Of a stretch of DNA of 64,000 nucleotides, positions 17,917-30,054 are shown piece by piece. The translations under genes and the position numbers were made by a program. The DNA comes from Microplitis mediator. Lineage: Eukaryota > Arthropoda > Insecta > Hymenoptera > Braconidae. The notes below the pieces were generated by a model that saw nothing but the letters and a program-made list of their open reading frames with translations, was not told the DNA's origin and searched no databases. The stretch's first letter is position 1. Every line of letters begins with the position of its first letter. The stretch lies in assembly GCF_029852145.1 (NCBI RefSeq), contig NC_079978.1, positions 14,249,153-14,313,152 on the forward strand. Reading direction: 5' to 3'.

Positions 17917-20775
17917 AGCTTATTTACTACAAAATATCACTGTTTGATTGATTTATGTAATTTTTTTTTTACATAATTACTGTATTCCTGTAAAAAAAAA
18001 AAAATTATGCAATTATCTAGTGACAGGATTCACTATCTGGTTAATAATTTTTTTTTAATAATATTGTAGGCTTAATATTTTTTTCGTTAATAAATTTTAT
18101 GTAACATATTAGTATGATAAAAAATTTTTGTCCTTAAAATACAGATTTTATATTATTAAAATTCTTTATTTCAAAAAAAAATTTATTAATCAAAAATAAT
18201 TATATTTTGATAAATAATTTTTTCGAGTTCTCAAATATTTAAAAACTTTCTTTTTACATTAATTTAATTATTTTTATTTTTTACATCATTTTAGTAGATA
18301 TTGCAGTGTCCTTCCAGCATACCATTAACCATTAGCGTCCTGTCTCCAAACACCTACTTTGGTAAAAGTGGTTTATGCAGTGTTTTGAGCCTCTACCATG
18401 AGCTAGCGGACGTGGGTTCGAATCCCGGCTCGGGTCGAAGCCTATTCTATTATTTTCCTCTGTACTTTTACTTTCTCTATACTTTTAACTTAGCCACAGT
18501 CTAGCTCCCTGCTTGTGCTTCTATCACTTGCAGCGGCGTTCCCTATCTGTGGAAATAAATCAGCTTGTGCTTTGCTATGTTCTGTGGTCTTGATATGTGG
18601 CCATTGTAACACGCAGCCATGCTACATTTTTATTAAAACCGTATTCATTATTAGTTTAAAGAATATTTTCTGCGACCTAAATTTATTATTCTGATACTTT
18701 TTGTTAAAAAATTATAATTGAAAATAAAAGCCTTGCATTATACGTTACTATTTAATAAACAATATTTTAAAAATATAAATGTTAAATTAAAATAAAAATA
18801 TATTCTCAAAGTAATATAGTAAGTTATATTATTTAAAAATTTACATCTCAGTACGTTAATGCTTAAACTTAGATAAGTTAAGAAATAATTTAAATATAAA
18901 AATTTTATTTAAAAAAATAGATAAAGGTCATACTGTCAACTGGGAAAAGCTTGAAAGTTATGGGAGATAAAAGTTACCAATTGAGAACTTTTAGGGGCAG
19001 TACGACTGCAGCGCCGTAAAACATTTCTCATAGTATTCCATATTATTCTACCCTTTGTAAGGGAACGCAGGATAACAAGCTTCAGCTTGCCTCGGTTCGT
19101 CTTATCAACTTTTTCCACCCTAATCAAATTCAATCACGCGAATGTAAAATTACTCAAATATTAAGCTTGTAATTATTTGTTGTGATTTAAAAATTGTACA
19201 AAACTAAACTTATTAATGTAAATATTATTTATAAGTGTATATTGAACTTTTAATATAAATTTAAAAATTTTGTTTCTTCAAAAAATTTTTTTTTTTGCAA
19301 CCCACTAGTGAGCCTGAAAGAAGCGATATGACGCGTAGTTAATCAATACCATAAAATGTACACAGTGTCTTGCAATAGTGAATTTATTTAAAAAATATAA
19401 ACAGTTTATTTTTAAATTAATAATTTTTTTTTTTATTTTCTTTTAATTCTTAAGTTATATTGTGATATATGTTTTATTTTTCATAGTTAATAACAAAATT
19501 TTACTTTTGTTAAATATTTTAATAATTAAAGAATTTAATTTTGTATAAAATACTGTTCAATAAAAACCAATAAATTTCGGCATGTTTAAAATTTTTTAAA
19601 TTATTTTAAAATAATAAATATTTTTGACGTTTATGATGATTAATAAAAAGTGAGTGATAGTCAACATGCCAATGTGGCAATCTGATGTGATAATGATTGA
19701 ATTTTTAAGGTAATTTAATAAAAATATTAAATTGAAAATTTTTTTTCTAAAAAAAAAAATACTAAAAAAGACAATTATATAAAATACAAACCACCCAAAT
19801 AGTACATATATTTCACGGATTGAAATAAACGCATGCGCATTTTATATAAACTCAAAGTAATCAATGACCACATTGTTACACGTTCACTACGAATATAAAT
19901 CATATATATGTTAATATGTGTTATACAATATCCATCTACGCTCTTTATTTTTTAATAGAGAAAAAAAATTTTCATAATGTAAACATTTATTTTTATACTT
20001 TAAAAAAAAAAAAAAAAATTCTATAATATAAAATGATAATTTAATTAAAAATAATTAATTTATAAAATTAAAAGAATACATACAATCGTTAATGAGATGT
20101 AAGTTAAAATCGATCTCCATTGTAATCATAAACTAATCTTATAATTGTGATCTTTTATAGGAATCCATATATGTTTACAAGAGAAATGATATTGATATCA
20201 CTTATTTTTATGAGTATCAGTCACAACTTTTCTTCCTAAACTATAAGGTAAATATATCCCCACAAATGACCATGTATTTTTTTAACAACCAGCATGGCTT
20301 GTTATACAAAAAAAAAAAAACAATATTAAAAGCTTTTAAATTTCATTAAAATCATTTTGTAAATAATTTATTTCAACGATAAATAATAATTTTTAAATTT
20401 ATTATTTTATTTTGTGTCACTTTTTTAGAAATTGTATATTACAGTTTTGCATTCATGAATTTTTTTATCAGTTGCAAGAATAAGAAAAAGAAAAATTACA
20501 TAAATTAAAAATTCTTAATAAAAATAAAGTTCACTTTAATAAATTTTAATAAAATGAATTGAAGATTGGTTTGTAAAAATAATGTGGTCTATAATAGGGA
20601 CATATTTACCTAAAGCCGACTTGAAATTTTTTGAATTATTAGTAATTTAAAAAGTTTTGTCATTTCAAAATAATTTTTCGGTGGCTGTACAATTGTTTTG
20701 TTATATTTCATTGATAAATTTTTTTTTTTCCTTAATATAATTATGAATAATTATTTTAGCTCATTAAGAAGAAAT
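17917..20775. other. 2.9-kb gene-poor AT-rich stretch
   Basis: GPS2 3' flank followed by repeats. A SINE-like segment lies near 18355-18460. A GC-richer island near 18940-19135 shows no conserved protein I can recognise. The ATTTTAG before 20761 may be a splice acceptor for an upstream 5' UTR exon of the next gene. Confidence 0.4.
18355..18640 (+). repeat. Possible tRNA-derived SINE
   Basis: GTGGGTTCGAATCCCGG (near 18411) is a textbook RNA polymerase III B box. About 50 bp upstream TGGTAAAAGTGG could be a weak A box. The T-stem does not pair fully, so it is not a working tRNA gene. GC-richer unique sequence follows to about 18640. Confidence 0.4.
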
Positions 20776-23700
20776 ATGGCTGAATTAAGATCTCTGGACA
20801 CTACTGATTGTCCAGAGTGTTCAGGGCCTCCGCCGATGTTCCGATTACCGCCCCCACCTCGGCCACCCTTTCTCAAAGAGGGAACATTTTGTTCAGAAGC
20901 ACCATTGGCCGAACTTGAGGATTGTGGTAATATTCCCGTAAGTATTTAAGTACTTAAAACCCTTATCAACTTATCGTGCTATTTTACCTCGTTAAATTTA
21001 ATAACATTTATACTACATTACATAAACTCATCATTAGACGAAAAGTTTAAAGATAAAGATATTAAACTAAAAATCTATAATATGAAATTGATTTTTTTTT
21101 TAACTACTGACAAATATTTAATTTTTTTAAATAACTATGGTTATTAAAAATAATCAACAATATTATTTGAGCTCGTTGAACATTGGCGCGAACTTTTACT
21201 CCTAAAAAACTTAACACCAAAACGTATCGGTTCAAATTATTTTTTACAGGTTTAGTAATAATAATTCCATGTATCTTCGATTACTTGCTAATAAAATAAA
21301 TATTAAAAATGTATTTTTACAGCTCATTGATGTATCATACCATAACATTCCTTCTCTTCAAAATACAGCATTGATAGTAACATGTGCCATTGTTTTACTT
21401 CTAACAACAACTACTGTTTTCGTCGTATTCTGGAAGTAAGAATACTTTTTTATGTTTCTATAAATTATTTTTCGTGTACACAGTAAAAAAAAAAAATTTA
21501 ATAAAATTCGGTCTACAGTAATTTTCTAAAAGGCCTTTAAAAATAATTAACATTAAATTTAATTTAAAATAAAAACAATTATTAACAAAATTAACACTTA
21601 AAACACAAAAGTGTAATGTAGACCGAAGGTAAAATATTTTTTTTATGTGACAATAATTTATCTACTAAATTAGTTGTCTGTTAATCGTTATTTACTTTGC
21701 TTTTGAATGCTAAACTAAATTTTTTTCTATATTTTTCTGTCACATATTTTTGCACTAATTATCTATGTAAATATACATAAAACTTCTGACTACTAATGGC
21801 GATTTAAAGGTGAGTATTATACAATAACTGCTAGTGTTCATTTCTCATACATAGGTAAAAAAGTATATTGTGTGACAAGGGATAAAACAAAACGATTTCA
21901 GACCAGGGTAAAGTTGGCTGCCCGAGCCGTAAGCGAGGGCTGACATCACCTGCAGTTTGAAATCGTGTTTCATCCTGAGTTACACACTGTAATTTTCATG
22001 ATTACCTGCATTAGAACTTAAAGTTTCATTGTCAGTAGCCAGTCAAAAACAAGTTAATTTAAGACCAATGGTGTGATCAACTATTAGCGTAAGAGTAAAT
22101 TGTCATTTGCAATTTATTATTAAGCAGAAACTATAAATACTTTTTATTATTCATACTAATTTTTTATAAAACAATCACATTCAAAACGGTTATTTACGTA
22201 AATAAAAATAATGGTCTGAAATTACTATTAAAGAAATGACAAGTATCAGAGTTTAAATTGCGAAAGCCTTCAGTCAGCGGGCAGAAAAATTATTTCTTTC
22301 TTCCCAAAGGACGAGACGTGTATTTCTACCCGCTAACTGAAAGCATGCAATCACAATTCACGCGTTTGCTAAACTATTTTTCTGCTCGACGGAGCCGGAA
22401 AGTGGCAACATTCGCGACATTGAACTGAAATTAGCTTGTTTTGACTGTCTGTAGAGACACTGAAACTTTAAGCTTCGATGCTGGTATCATGAAAAAATAT
22501 ATCTTTCTACAGCTTAACTTTTTGTTTTCAATAGATACTTACTTTTTGTTTTGCATTTTGCTTTATGATTAAAGCTTGATTATAATGAATCTCATAGTTA
22601 GTTGTAGATGCAATCATTATTTTTTGTTAAAGTTATCTACTTCTATATATTTCTTGTAATCTATCATTTTAATTAAAAAATAAAATCAAACAGTCTCTAA
22701 GTAAATACCATTTTCCTATTTCCAATGAAACGTTGATACTATCTAATCTTTCTGTAATGATATAACTTTTTAATTGAAAGTTACATTTTCTACAATAAAA
22801 TATCTGTCTGTCGTATTTATTCACATAAATTTCAAGTATTTTCTCTTTAGTGTTATAAAAGAAAAAAAAAAAAAAGTACTAAAATCTTGTCTAATTCTTG
22901 TCTTAAAAATTTTTTTGAATTAAATATCAAAATTAATAAATTTTTCAGTTACATGACATTCAAATTATCACTAGATCGTTATAAGCCTCACGATCTTCAG
23001 CATGAACCGTTTCTTTTAAATGACTTGAAAGAACCCACTCGTTTAAGGTAAGATTAATATATAATATATCATTATATTTAATATTTATTTTATAAGCAAT
23101 GCTTTTGTCTTTTTACACTTACTGTCTTGTATGCAAAATTATTATTATGTAATACTAACTATATAAATTTATAGTCATTTTTTTTTAACTAATTTAAAAA
23201 ATAGTCGTCTAAGAGGGAAAATCTGTACAAGATTTTTTATAACTTATAAAGAAGTTTATCATATTAAATAATCTCAGGTCAGATATCTTTTAAAAAATTC
23301 TAAAAATAAAAAAAAAAAATTTTTAATACCTATAATTTAATTTTAATTACGTAGTTTTAGTCTTCATATTATATTTTCCGCTTCATAATTAAAAATTATA
23401 AGATAACATCTATGATTTATTTAATTTAACAAATTGCCTTTTTTAAAAATCAGTAAAACTTTGCGAAGAAAAATAGATATAAAGTATATTGATATATTCA
23501 TATACAATTATGCCGACACATACTTAACTAAAAAGGCAAAAAAAAGTAATTTTCATATATACATATTTTTATATATAAGAATGACAGTCTCATTTTTAAA
23601 AAATATCAGTTTCACTTTAAAACATTCTAAATGTAATCTAAATAAAGAACTTCAAAAAATTTGATTGCGATTAAATAGTTTGTTAAAAGTCACTGAGCTT

Positions 23701-24285
23701 TTTAAATTTCGGAAATCAAAAATAAAAATTTATATTTTTTAGTTTAAACTTTTCCAATCTTTAAAGTTAAAATATCTTGTCTCGATCTTTCCTATCTTCA
23801 ATAACTCAAAACTAATTAATATTTTTAAAATAAATAGATATTTTATCTATCGTAGGTTTTTGGCACGTCCTTGTTTTAACATATTTGGACTGTCACGCGT
23901 ATGGCAATGCCTACCGACTTGCTGTCAATTGTCAGCAGAAGGACCAGCAGCTAGTCTTATCCACGCACCACTTAAAGAAACCAGCGATTCAAGAAGAACC
24001 TTTGTCAACCAACAACCTCACCCTCATCAGTATCGTCATTATGCAGTTCAACATAGCGATACTTCAGCAATACGCACAGGACATTTGCACTCTGACTTAA
24101 CTGCTAATCATGAACGATTTCATTATAATTGCCGATCGGTTAATAACAATCCTCATATTAATAATGCAAGAGAAAATACTTCACAAATAAAATCACCCGG
24201 TATACCATCAGCTAACAGCGAACATGTAATGATGCTTTTAAGCGTTGCAGCACAATTAACAAATAAAAAACCACGATTTCTGTAA
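20776..24285 (+). CDS. Unrecognised single-pass membrane protein
   Basis: Four exons, 20776-20937, 21323-21435, 22949-23047 and 23856-24285, join in phase to 267 residues. The N-terminal 60 residues are Pro- and Cys-containing (CPECSGPPPMFRLPPPPRPP). One hydrophobic helix (TALIVTCAIVLLLTTTTVFV, about residues 67-88) is followed by basic residues, which predicts N-terminus out and C-terminus in. After it come an acidic dileucine-like FLLNDLKE, a Cys-rich patch (WQCLPTCCQ), and a long His/Asn/Gln-rich polar tail. There is no cleavable signal peptide, so it would insert as a type III protein. I do not recognise the family. The consistent phases and conventional splice sites over four exons argue that the gene is real. 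The start is the Met after a possible 5' UTR splice acceptor; MNNYF at 20742 is an alternative. Confidence 0.7.
21864..21994. repeat. Dispersed fold-back repeat, copy 1 (intron of membrane-protein gene)
   Basis: Starts TATATTGTGTGACAAGGG and ends as the complement of AATTACAGTGTGTAACTC; the arms share GAT-AAACA-CGATTTCA. A second copy lies at 24486-24614. Confidence 0.65.
22256..22359. repeat. Short fold-back MITE-like repeat
   Basis: AATTG-GAAAGCCTTCAGTCAGCGGG at the left is mirrored by CCCGCTAACTGAAAGC and CACAATT at the right. It is followed at 22374-22409 by half of the GPS2-intron hairpin family (CTATTTTTCTGCTCGACGGA, GCCGGAAAGTGGCAAC). Confidence 0.6.
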
Positions 24286-26368
24286 AAAAAAAAAAAAATT
24301 ATTATTCAAAAAATATCATACAAGGTAAAGTCACTGGTTTTAAACTATCTAATTTGATATACATAAATTAATTAATTATATTAATATATTAAATTATACA
24401 GACAAAATAATTTATTAAAGATATTTTTTATTCTACGAATAAATTTATAAATATTTTTTAAGTAATTAAATTTTTAATCTAATAATATATTGTGTGACAA
24501 GAATTGAAACAAGACAATTTCAGACGAGCGTGACATTGATTGAAGCAAAAGGTGAGAGCTACCATCACATTAAGTTTGAAAGTGTGTTTTATCTGGATTA
24601 GAACTCAGAGTTCAAATTTCTGGAGCCAGTTTACACGATAAAAGTTAAGAGTAATAGCGTACGAATAAATCCAACTGTCAACTTGATTTGTCGCAATGAT
24701 TGTTCTGAGGTATGGTGAACAAATGCGATTCGGACACGGTTAAAATGAAGTAGAAAATTAGTTTATTGTGGAGAAACTATACGTTTTATGTTCTAGGGAA
24801 GAAACTAGCGATTTTTAATTCGCAGTTTGAATGCAGTGATATAAAAAAATTAATTTTTGTTTAAATATAAAAAATAAAAGCCTAATACAATGACTTTTCT
24901 AATAGCAGCTATTTTTAAACTAAAATTAGCTGATTCACAAATTTAAATAAAAAATCAATGTCTTTACCTCATAAATAATTTATTAAAACAACTATTTACA
25001 CCACATACTTATTAATTAAAATAATACTGAGCTTGGCTCATTTTATACATATTGCAATACTCATCGTAAATTGTCGCAAAAAGTGCTTATTATTAAATGA
25101 AAATGATCTTTTTTTTTTCTATTTGGCAATCAGTTATAAATGTAAATATACTATTGCCTATTTGAAGATTTTTGTGATTCACTTTAAGATGTCGAAAAAA
25201 AATCTAATTGAATAAATAAAGTATAATTTATATTAATAATTATTAAATATGAAAAATATAATTTTAAAATTACATTAATGAAAAAAAAAAAAAAAAAAAA
25301 TTCAAATGAAATTACTTAATGATTACAAAAATGTATTACTAAATTAAATATATTTATTCTAGTCATTTAAAACTTTTATTTAGTTGTAATTTTTTCAATC
25401 GAAATTTTATAAAATTCTAACTTAAAAAAAATAAATAGGCTAATGCCGATATAATTAATATATTGTTTTTCTTTATTTATATATATATTTAAATAAACTC
25501 TTCAAACATATACGTATTATTATGGAAGATAAAATTTCTTATATTATATATAAATTTATATTATTATACGTAAGTATTTGTATTTTGACTTATAGCGCAA
25601 ACATATGACATAGCGCAAACAGCGCTAATACTTAAAAAATTTTTTTTTAATTATTTTTTTTTTCTTTTCTCGAAATAAAATGAAAACAAAACATGTATGT
25701 GTACATTATATGAAAGTTTTTGAAAAATAAAAAATAACGTGATTATTAAATATTCAATTTTATCATTCATTTTTTCTTATTTTATATTTTTAGTTACTAG
25801 CCAAAATGATTTTATTGTTTTACCTCATTGATAACATCATAAATTATGAATACAACAGATTTGAATCAGTATAAAACAATATATTTTTTTATATATATGA
25901 TATACTCCTTATTCGCATAAATATTTTTGTAATAAATACTCACATCTTTTTTTACAAGCTTATATTACACTTAAAAAATTATCAAATACCAAGTACTTTA
26001 TTAATTTTAAATTATAAATACTGCCCGACGTTTACAAAAAAAAAAAAATTAAACAGTAAAATGTATTAGTCAGATACAAATATTTTTGATATCTATAGAT
26101 AAATATATTTCGTAGACGCGTTACTCCTGTTTAAAAGTTTCACTCGTGTAACACGTGTACCCCCCCCCCCCTCCTTGGTTTAAAAAAATACTCTATTAGG
26201 ACACGCATTCCTATTTAACTCAGGATTCTTTGCATGGTTTCGTGGTATCAAAAACTTGAATCAGTGAGGCATTAGTTAGTACAGGTAAGGGCGTGTTCAT
26301 TTTCGTTCAGTATTAACGGAAAAATTATGTTCATTTAAAAATTTAGTTAATAATAAAAATTTAAAAAA
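24286..26368. other. 2.1-kb AT-rich intergenic stretch
   Basis: 3' flank of the membrane-protein gene and upstream region of the secreted-protein gene. It holds a dispersed repeat, several A/T homopolymers and a C12 tract (26160-26171). No coding signal. Confidence 0.45.
24486..24614. repeat. Dispersed fold-back repeat, copy 2
   Basis: Same family as 21864-21994: TATATTGTGTGACAAG, AATTTCAGAC, then the complementary GTTTGAAAGTGTGTTTTATC. It lies about 200 bp past the membrane-protein stop. Confidence 0.62.
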
Positions 26369-29300
26369 ATGTTAAGTGTTAATAAATTTATTTTATTTAA
26401 ATTATTTTTATTATATACTTATGGTAAGATGATTTTTTTATTAATTATAATTAAATTAACGGTAAAAAAAAAATGGTATACTTATTTACTTTTATGTTAT
26501 AGTTTGTTTGTCCTCTCAAGAAGAAAGAGATTATAAATGTGAGATTCCTCATGTCATAAGAGGAGCTTGGTTTTCATGGGAAGGTAAAAAAGTAAACACA
26601 GAAATAAATGCTGAATATATGACAGATCGTGGAAAATGTATTCTTATGGAGGAACACGAAAGACTGAATTATACATTTATATTTGAAAAAAATACGTGTT
26701 ATCATTGTGTTAAACTTATTGTAAGAACAATTAATGTTTTAGAAAAAACAGAGTGTAAGTAATTTCATTTTATAATTATTTTTGATAGATTTCATAAAAA
26801 TCTATCTATCGTATTTATCCTCATGGTGAAAGTTTCAAAAAATTTTGCCATAGTCTATTATAATTCGTTAAATAGGTTCCAAAAATACTATTGATTCAAA
26901 ACTTTACACATATATTTTATATAACGCGCCTCGTTGAAACGATAGTACCTGATTGATTTTGGTACGTTTACAATTATTGATTCTAATTTTGTTAATTTTG
27001 GTAGATCCATTGTTTAAGTCAACTTTCTTAAATCTTCGCCATTAAGATCAAGCACTTTGTTAAAGTTGTCGTATGATAAATCCAGTACATGTCCAGAAAT
27101 ATTTTTAGGATGAAAGTATGGCACCCAAAAGTCGGTCAAGTATTTAGGAAATGGTGGTATTTTGAAAATTTCAAATTGATGAAAATTGTTGCTTCCGAAG
27201 ATTTTTTCTTGAATAATTTTTTAACGGAAACTTCTATCTTTATTACGCAGAAAGAATGTCAAAATTCTGAGAAAATAAGCTATGTTTTCATTTTTGCTTT
27301 GTGCTTTAGGATTATTTTTCGAATTTCAGTGAAGGTTTAAAGTACATGATTGATTTCTGTGTTATGGTTAAAATTTCATTATTCTATCTTTCGCGGTTTT
27401 CGACCTCGAAATTCATTTAAAATGTCAAGAAAAAATTAATTTTAAATTTTATTTTATTTTAAAACCTCAAAATAAAGAAATGATGAGAAATCTACTTCTA
27501 TTTCGGATGCCGAATGGCCTTATTTTATTTTCATTAATTTACTTAATAATATATATTTTTATTAAAGTGAATTGTGTAAATTTACCTGAAGGAGTAAAAC
27601 CAACGATTAATGATGTATGCCGAGGATTGAAAAATGATCAACAACTTATAACATTATTTTCAAAAAATCACAAACCTGTTAATTGCAGATCATCTCTTGA
27701 GGGTGTATGGAAATTTGCTTATCAGGTAATTTTTAAAATTAAATAAATAAATTAAAAAAAAAAAATATGTTTAATATAAAGTAAAAAAAAATTTTATTTA
27801 AATTCACGGTTATTTTTAGAATCGATTTCGATTTACTGGAGAGTGTTATCATGAAGATGCTCAAATAAAATCATGTCAAACAGCGGGTACTCAGTTTTTG
27901 ATAACAAACCAAAAATTTAATATAACTTATAAAAAATGTGAAAATATGAATGGAACATTTGATGGAGGTAAAGACATATTTATTTACCATTTTAAATATT
28001 TTATTATTATTTTAAATGAAATGGATTTAATTACTTAGTGGTTGAATATAGTTGTTTGGGCAATTGGTTCGTTGGAAAAAATCATTTCTTCGCAGTTGTG
28101 AATACAAAGGAATCAAGAGAAGATGAAAAATATCGATGCTTTTTAAGAAATCGTGATGACGATTTGTATATTGGAACATCTATCACCGCTGAATGTAATA
28201 CATTGAACTCGGTTGAAAGAAGTCCTGAACGACTGCGAATTATTCCAATTAAATCAGAAATTATCGAGCCTAGATGTCAATTACCACAAAATATGTCGGG
28301 AGATTGGATAAATATGGCTAATAATGAAGCTAACGTTGTAATTAATGAGACTCATATTGTTGAAACATGGAATCCTGATGAAGGACGTGAACGAAAAACA
28401 ATTTATACCTGTCAGCAACAACGTGATCATAGATTCATGATGGCTCGTTTAGCTGTCGATGGATGGTAATTAATTTTTATAATATTTACACAGTCAAACC
28501 ATTTTGTAAAAAGTATTAAACAACAAATAGTTTAAAATTTATAATTGTATTTATAAAAATATTTAAACGTATTACAGTCAAACAGATTACATTTGTTTTG
28601 AGTTTATACCACGACATCATAACATCATAAGATTCAGAAAAAGTGTTGCTGTTGTTCAAAATGATTTTTCAACAGTTTGTTCATGGGCAAAATTTCAAAA
28701 TTCTATCAAATGGAAGTACGATATGTTTATAAGTATGTTTTAATTATAAAGAATCGTTTTTTTGTCATATAATAACAAATAGCAATTCGATATGACTAAG
28801 TAACTGTCAAAGTATTTGCTACTAAATTTATTAAATAATTTTTAAATTCAATTATTTATCAAATTGTTGCAACTTTTCTAATCCCAATGGTTTTTTTTTT
28901 TATTTTTTATTTTCTTTCACTTTCTTTTTCTGATTATTATTAAAATTAAATGAAAAAAGTATCCTCTCCAATTATAAATTTTATAATAGTTCTGATTATG
29001 ACAGAATATTTAAAAAAAAAAAAAAAAAAAAAAAGCAAAAAAACTTGCATACGCTGAAATTTTTTACTTTTCTCATGAGGAAATTATAAATTTTTATTAA
29101 AATTCTAAAAACAGTTGATCCTGTTGGTCCGTCTCAAAATTTCCTGCTGTTTTCGAGTTTGAAAAGTTGCCATACAATGTGAGAAATATGAATGTCAAAA
29201 AATTTTTCTTATTATACTCTTAATAATATAGACGAAATAATTCATCTTAGAAAAAAATCCTGTTCCCATAAGATGTCCAGTCGCAGGAAAATTTCGATTT

Positions 29301-30054
29301 ACACAGAGAGGAGATATACTATTTGAAACAAAAATTTTAGGAGGCGTTACATTGGCACCGCGACCTTTAACTTATTGCAAGCAAAATATATCTGATTTTT
29401 CGGTTTGTGATTACGATCAAAAAGAAATACAAGTTGATGAAAATTATTGTTTGTCAGTAGATTATCGAGGACGTCCATTAGATATTGATAGTAAGATTTT
29501 ATTCATTATTTTCATATCAATGTTAATATTAACAACAATATTCAATTTACGGTAATTATTATTATTAAAGGTGATCCTGATTATAAAATGAAATGCATCG
29601 GTTATTATTTTGAAAATCTGCAATCATATTTAATAACGTACGATGAACTAGATCCATTTAGTAATTATCGTTGTTGGGTGTACCAAAGAGCTGAGCTTAA
29701 TAGAGTTTTGATGTCACAAGCTGTTGGACCTCATTGTCATATTAATCAGACGGCCAAAAGTTACAATTGGACTGAAGGAGCTGCTGTTGCTATTAATATG
29801 ATTGTAAATTTTTATACTTATTCATTTATTGTAGTCGATTATTCATGAATTCATAATTGTATTAATATAATTTATTTTAATTATAGGAATATGAACGTGA
29901 ACGTGATGAATGCCCGATGTTATTCGATAGCGGCAAAAATCCTTGGAAAACAGATGAAAGTCACATAACTATTTTTAAATATAATCAAAATTCTGCTGGT
30001 GCGAGTACGAGTATTTTTTCACCCTTAATTTTAACTTTATTTTTAATATTTTAA
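26369..30054 (+). CDS. Secreted, probably GPI-anchored cysteine-rich insect protein (DUF7042-7045 type)
   Basis: Nine exons, 26369-26423, 26503-26754, 27568-27725, 27820-27967, 28039-28465, 28578-28732, 29251-29490, 29571-29803 and 29887-30054, join in phase to 611 residues. A signal peptide opens it (FILFKLFLLYTYVCLS). The body is rich in paired cysteines and N-glycosylation sites, with blocks I recognise from a family conserved across insects: CEIPHVIRGAWFSWEG, QLITLFSKNHKPVNCRSSLE, FRFTGECYHEDAQIKSCQTA, EYSCLGNWFVGKNHFF, GDWINMANNEANVVINETHI, VYQRAELNRVLMSQAVGPHC. A hydrophobic C-terminus (FSPLILTLFLIF) follows small residues and looks like a GPI-attachment signal. Function is unknown to me; an extracellular surface role is inference. 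Confidence 0.85.

Noticed and set aside
18400..18440. tRNA gene suggested by GGTTCGAATCC
   Set aside because: The T-stem does not pair fully and no acceptor stem or anticodon arm can be drawn; kept only as a SINE-like repeat.
18936..19133. 65-residue minus-strand frame in a GC-richer patch
   Set aside because: No recognisable domain, no splice partners and no conserved pattern.
27089..27340. 83-residue frame in intron 2 of the secreted-protein gene
   Set aside because: The exons on both sides splice in phase around it, and its sequence resembles no part of the family.
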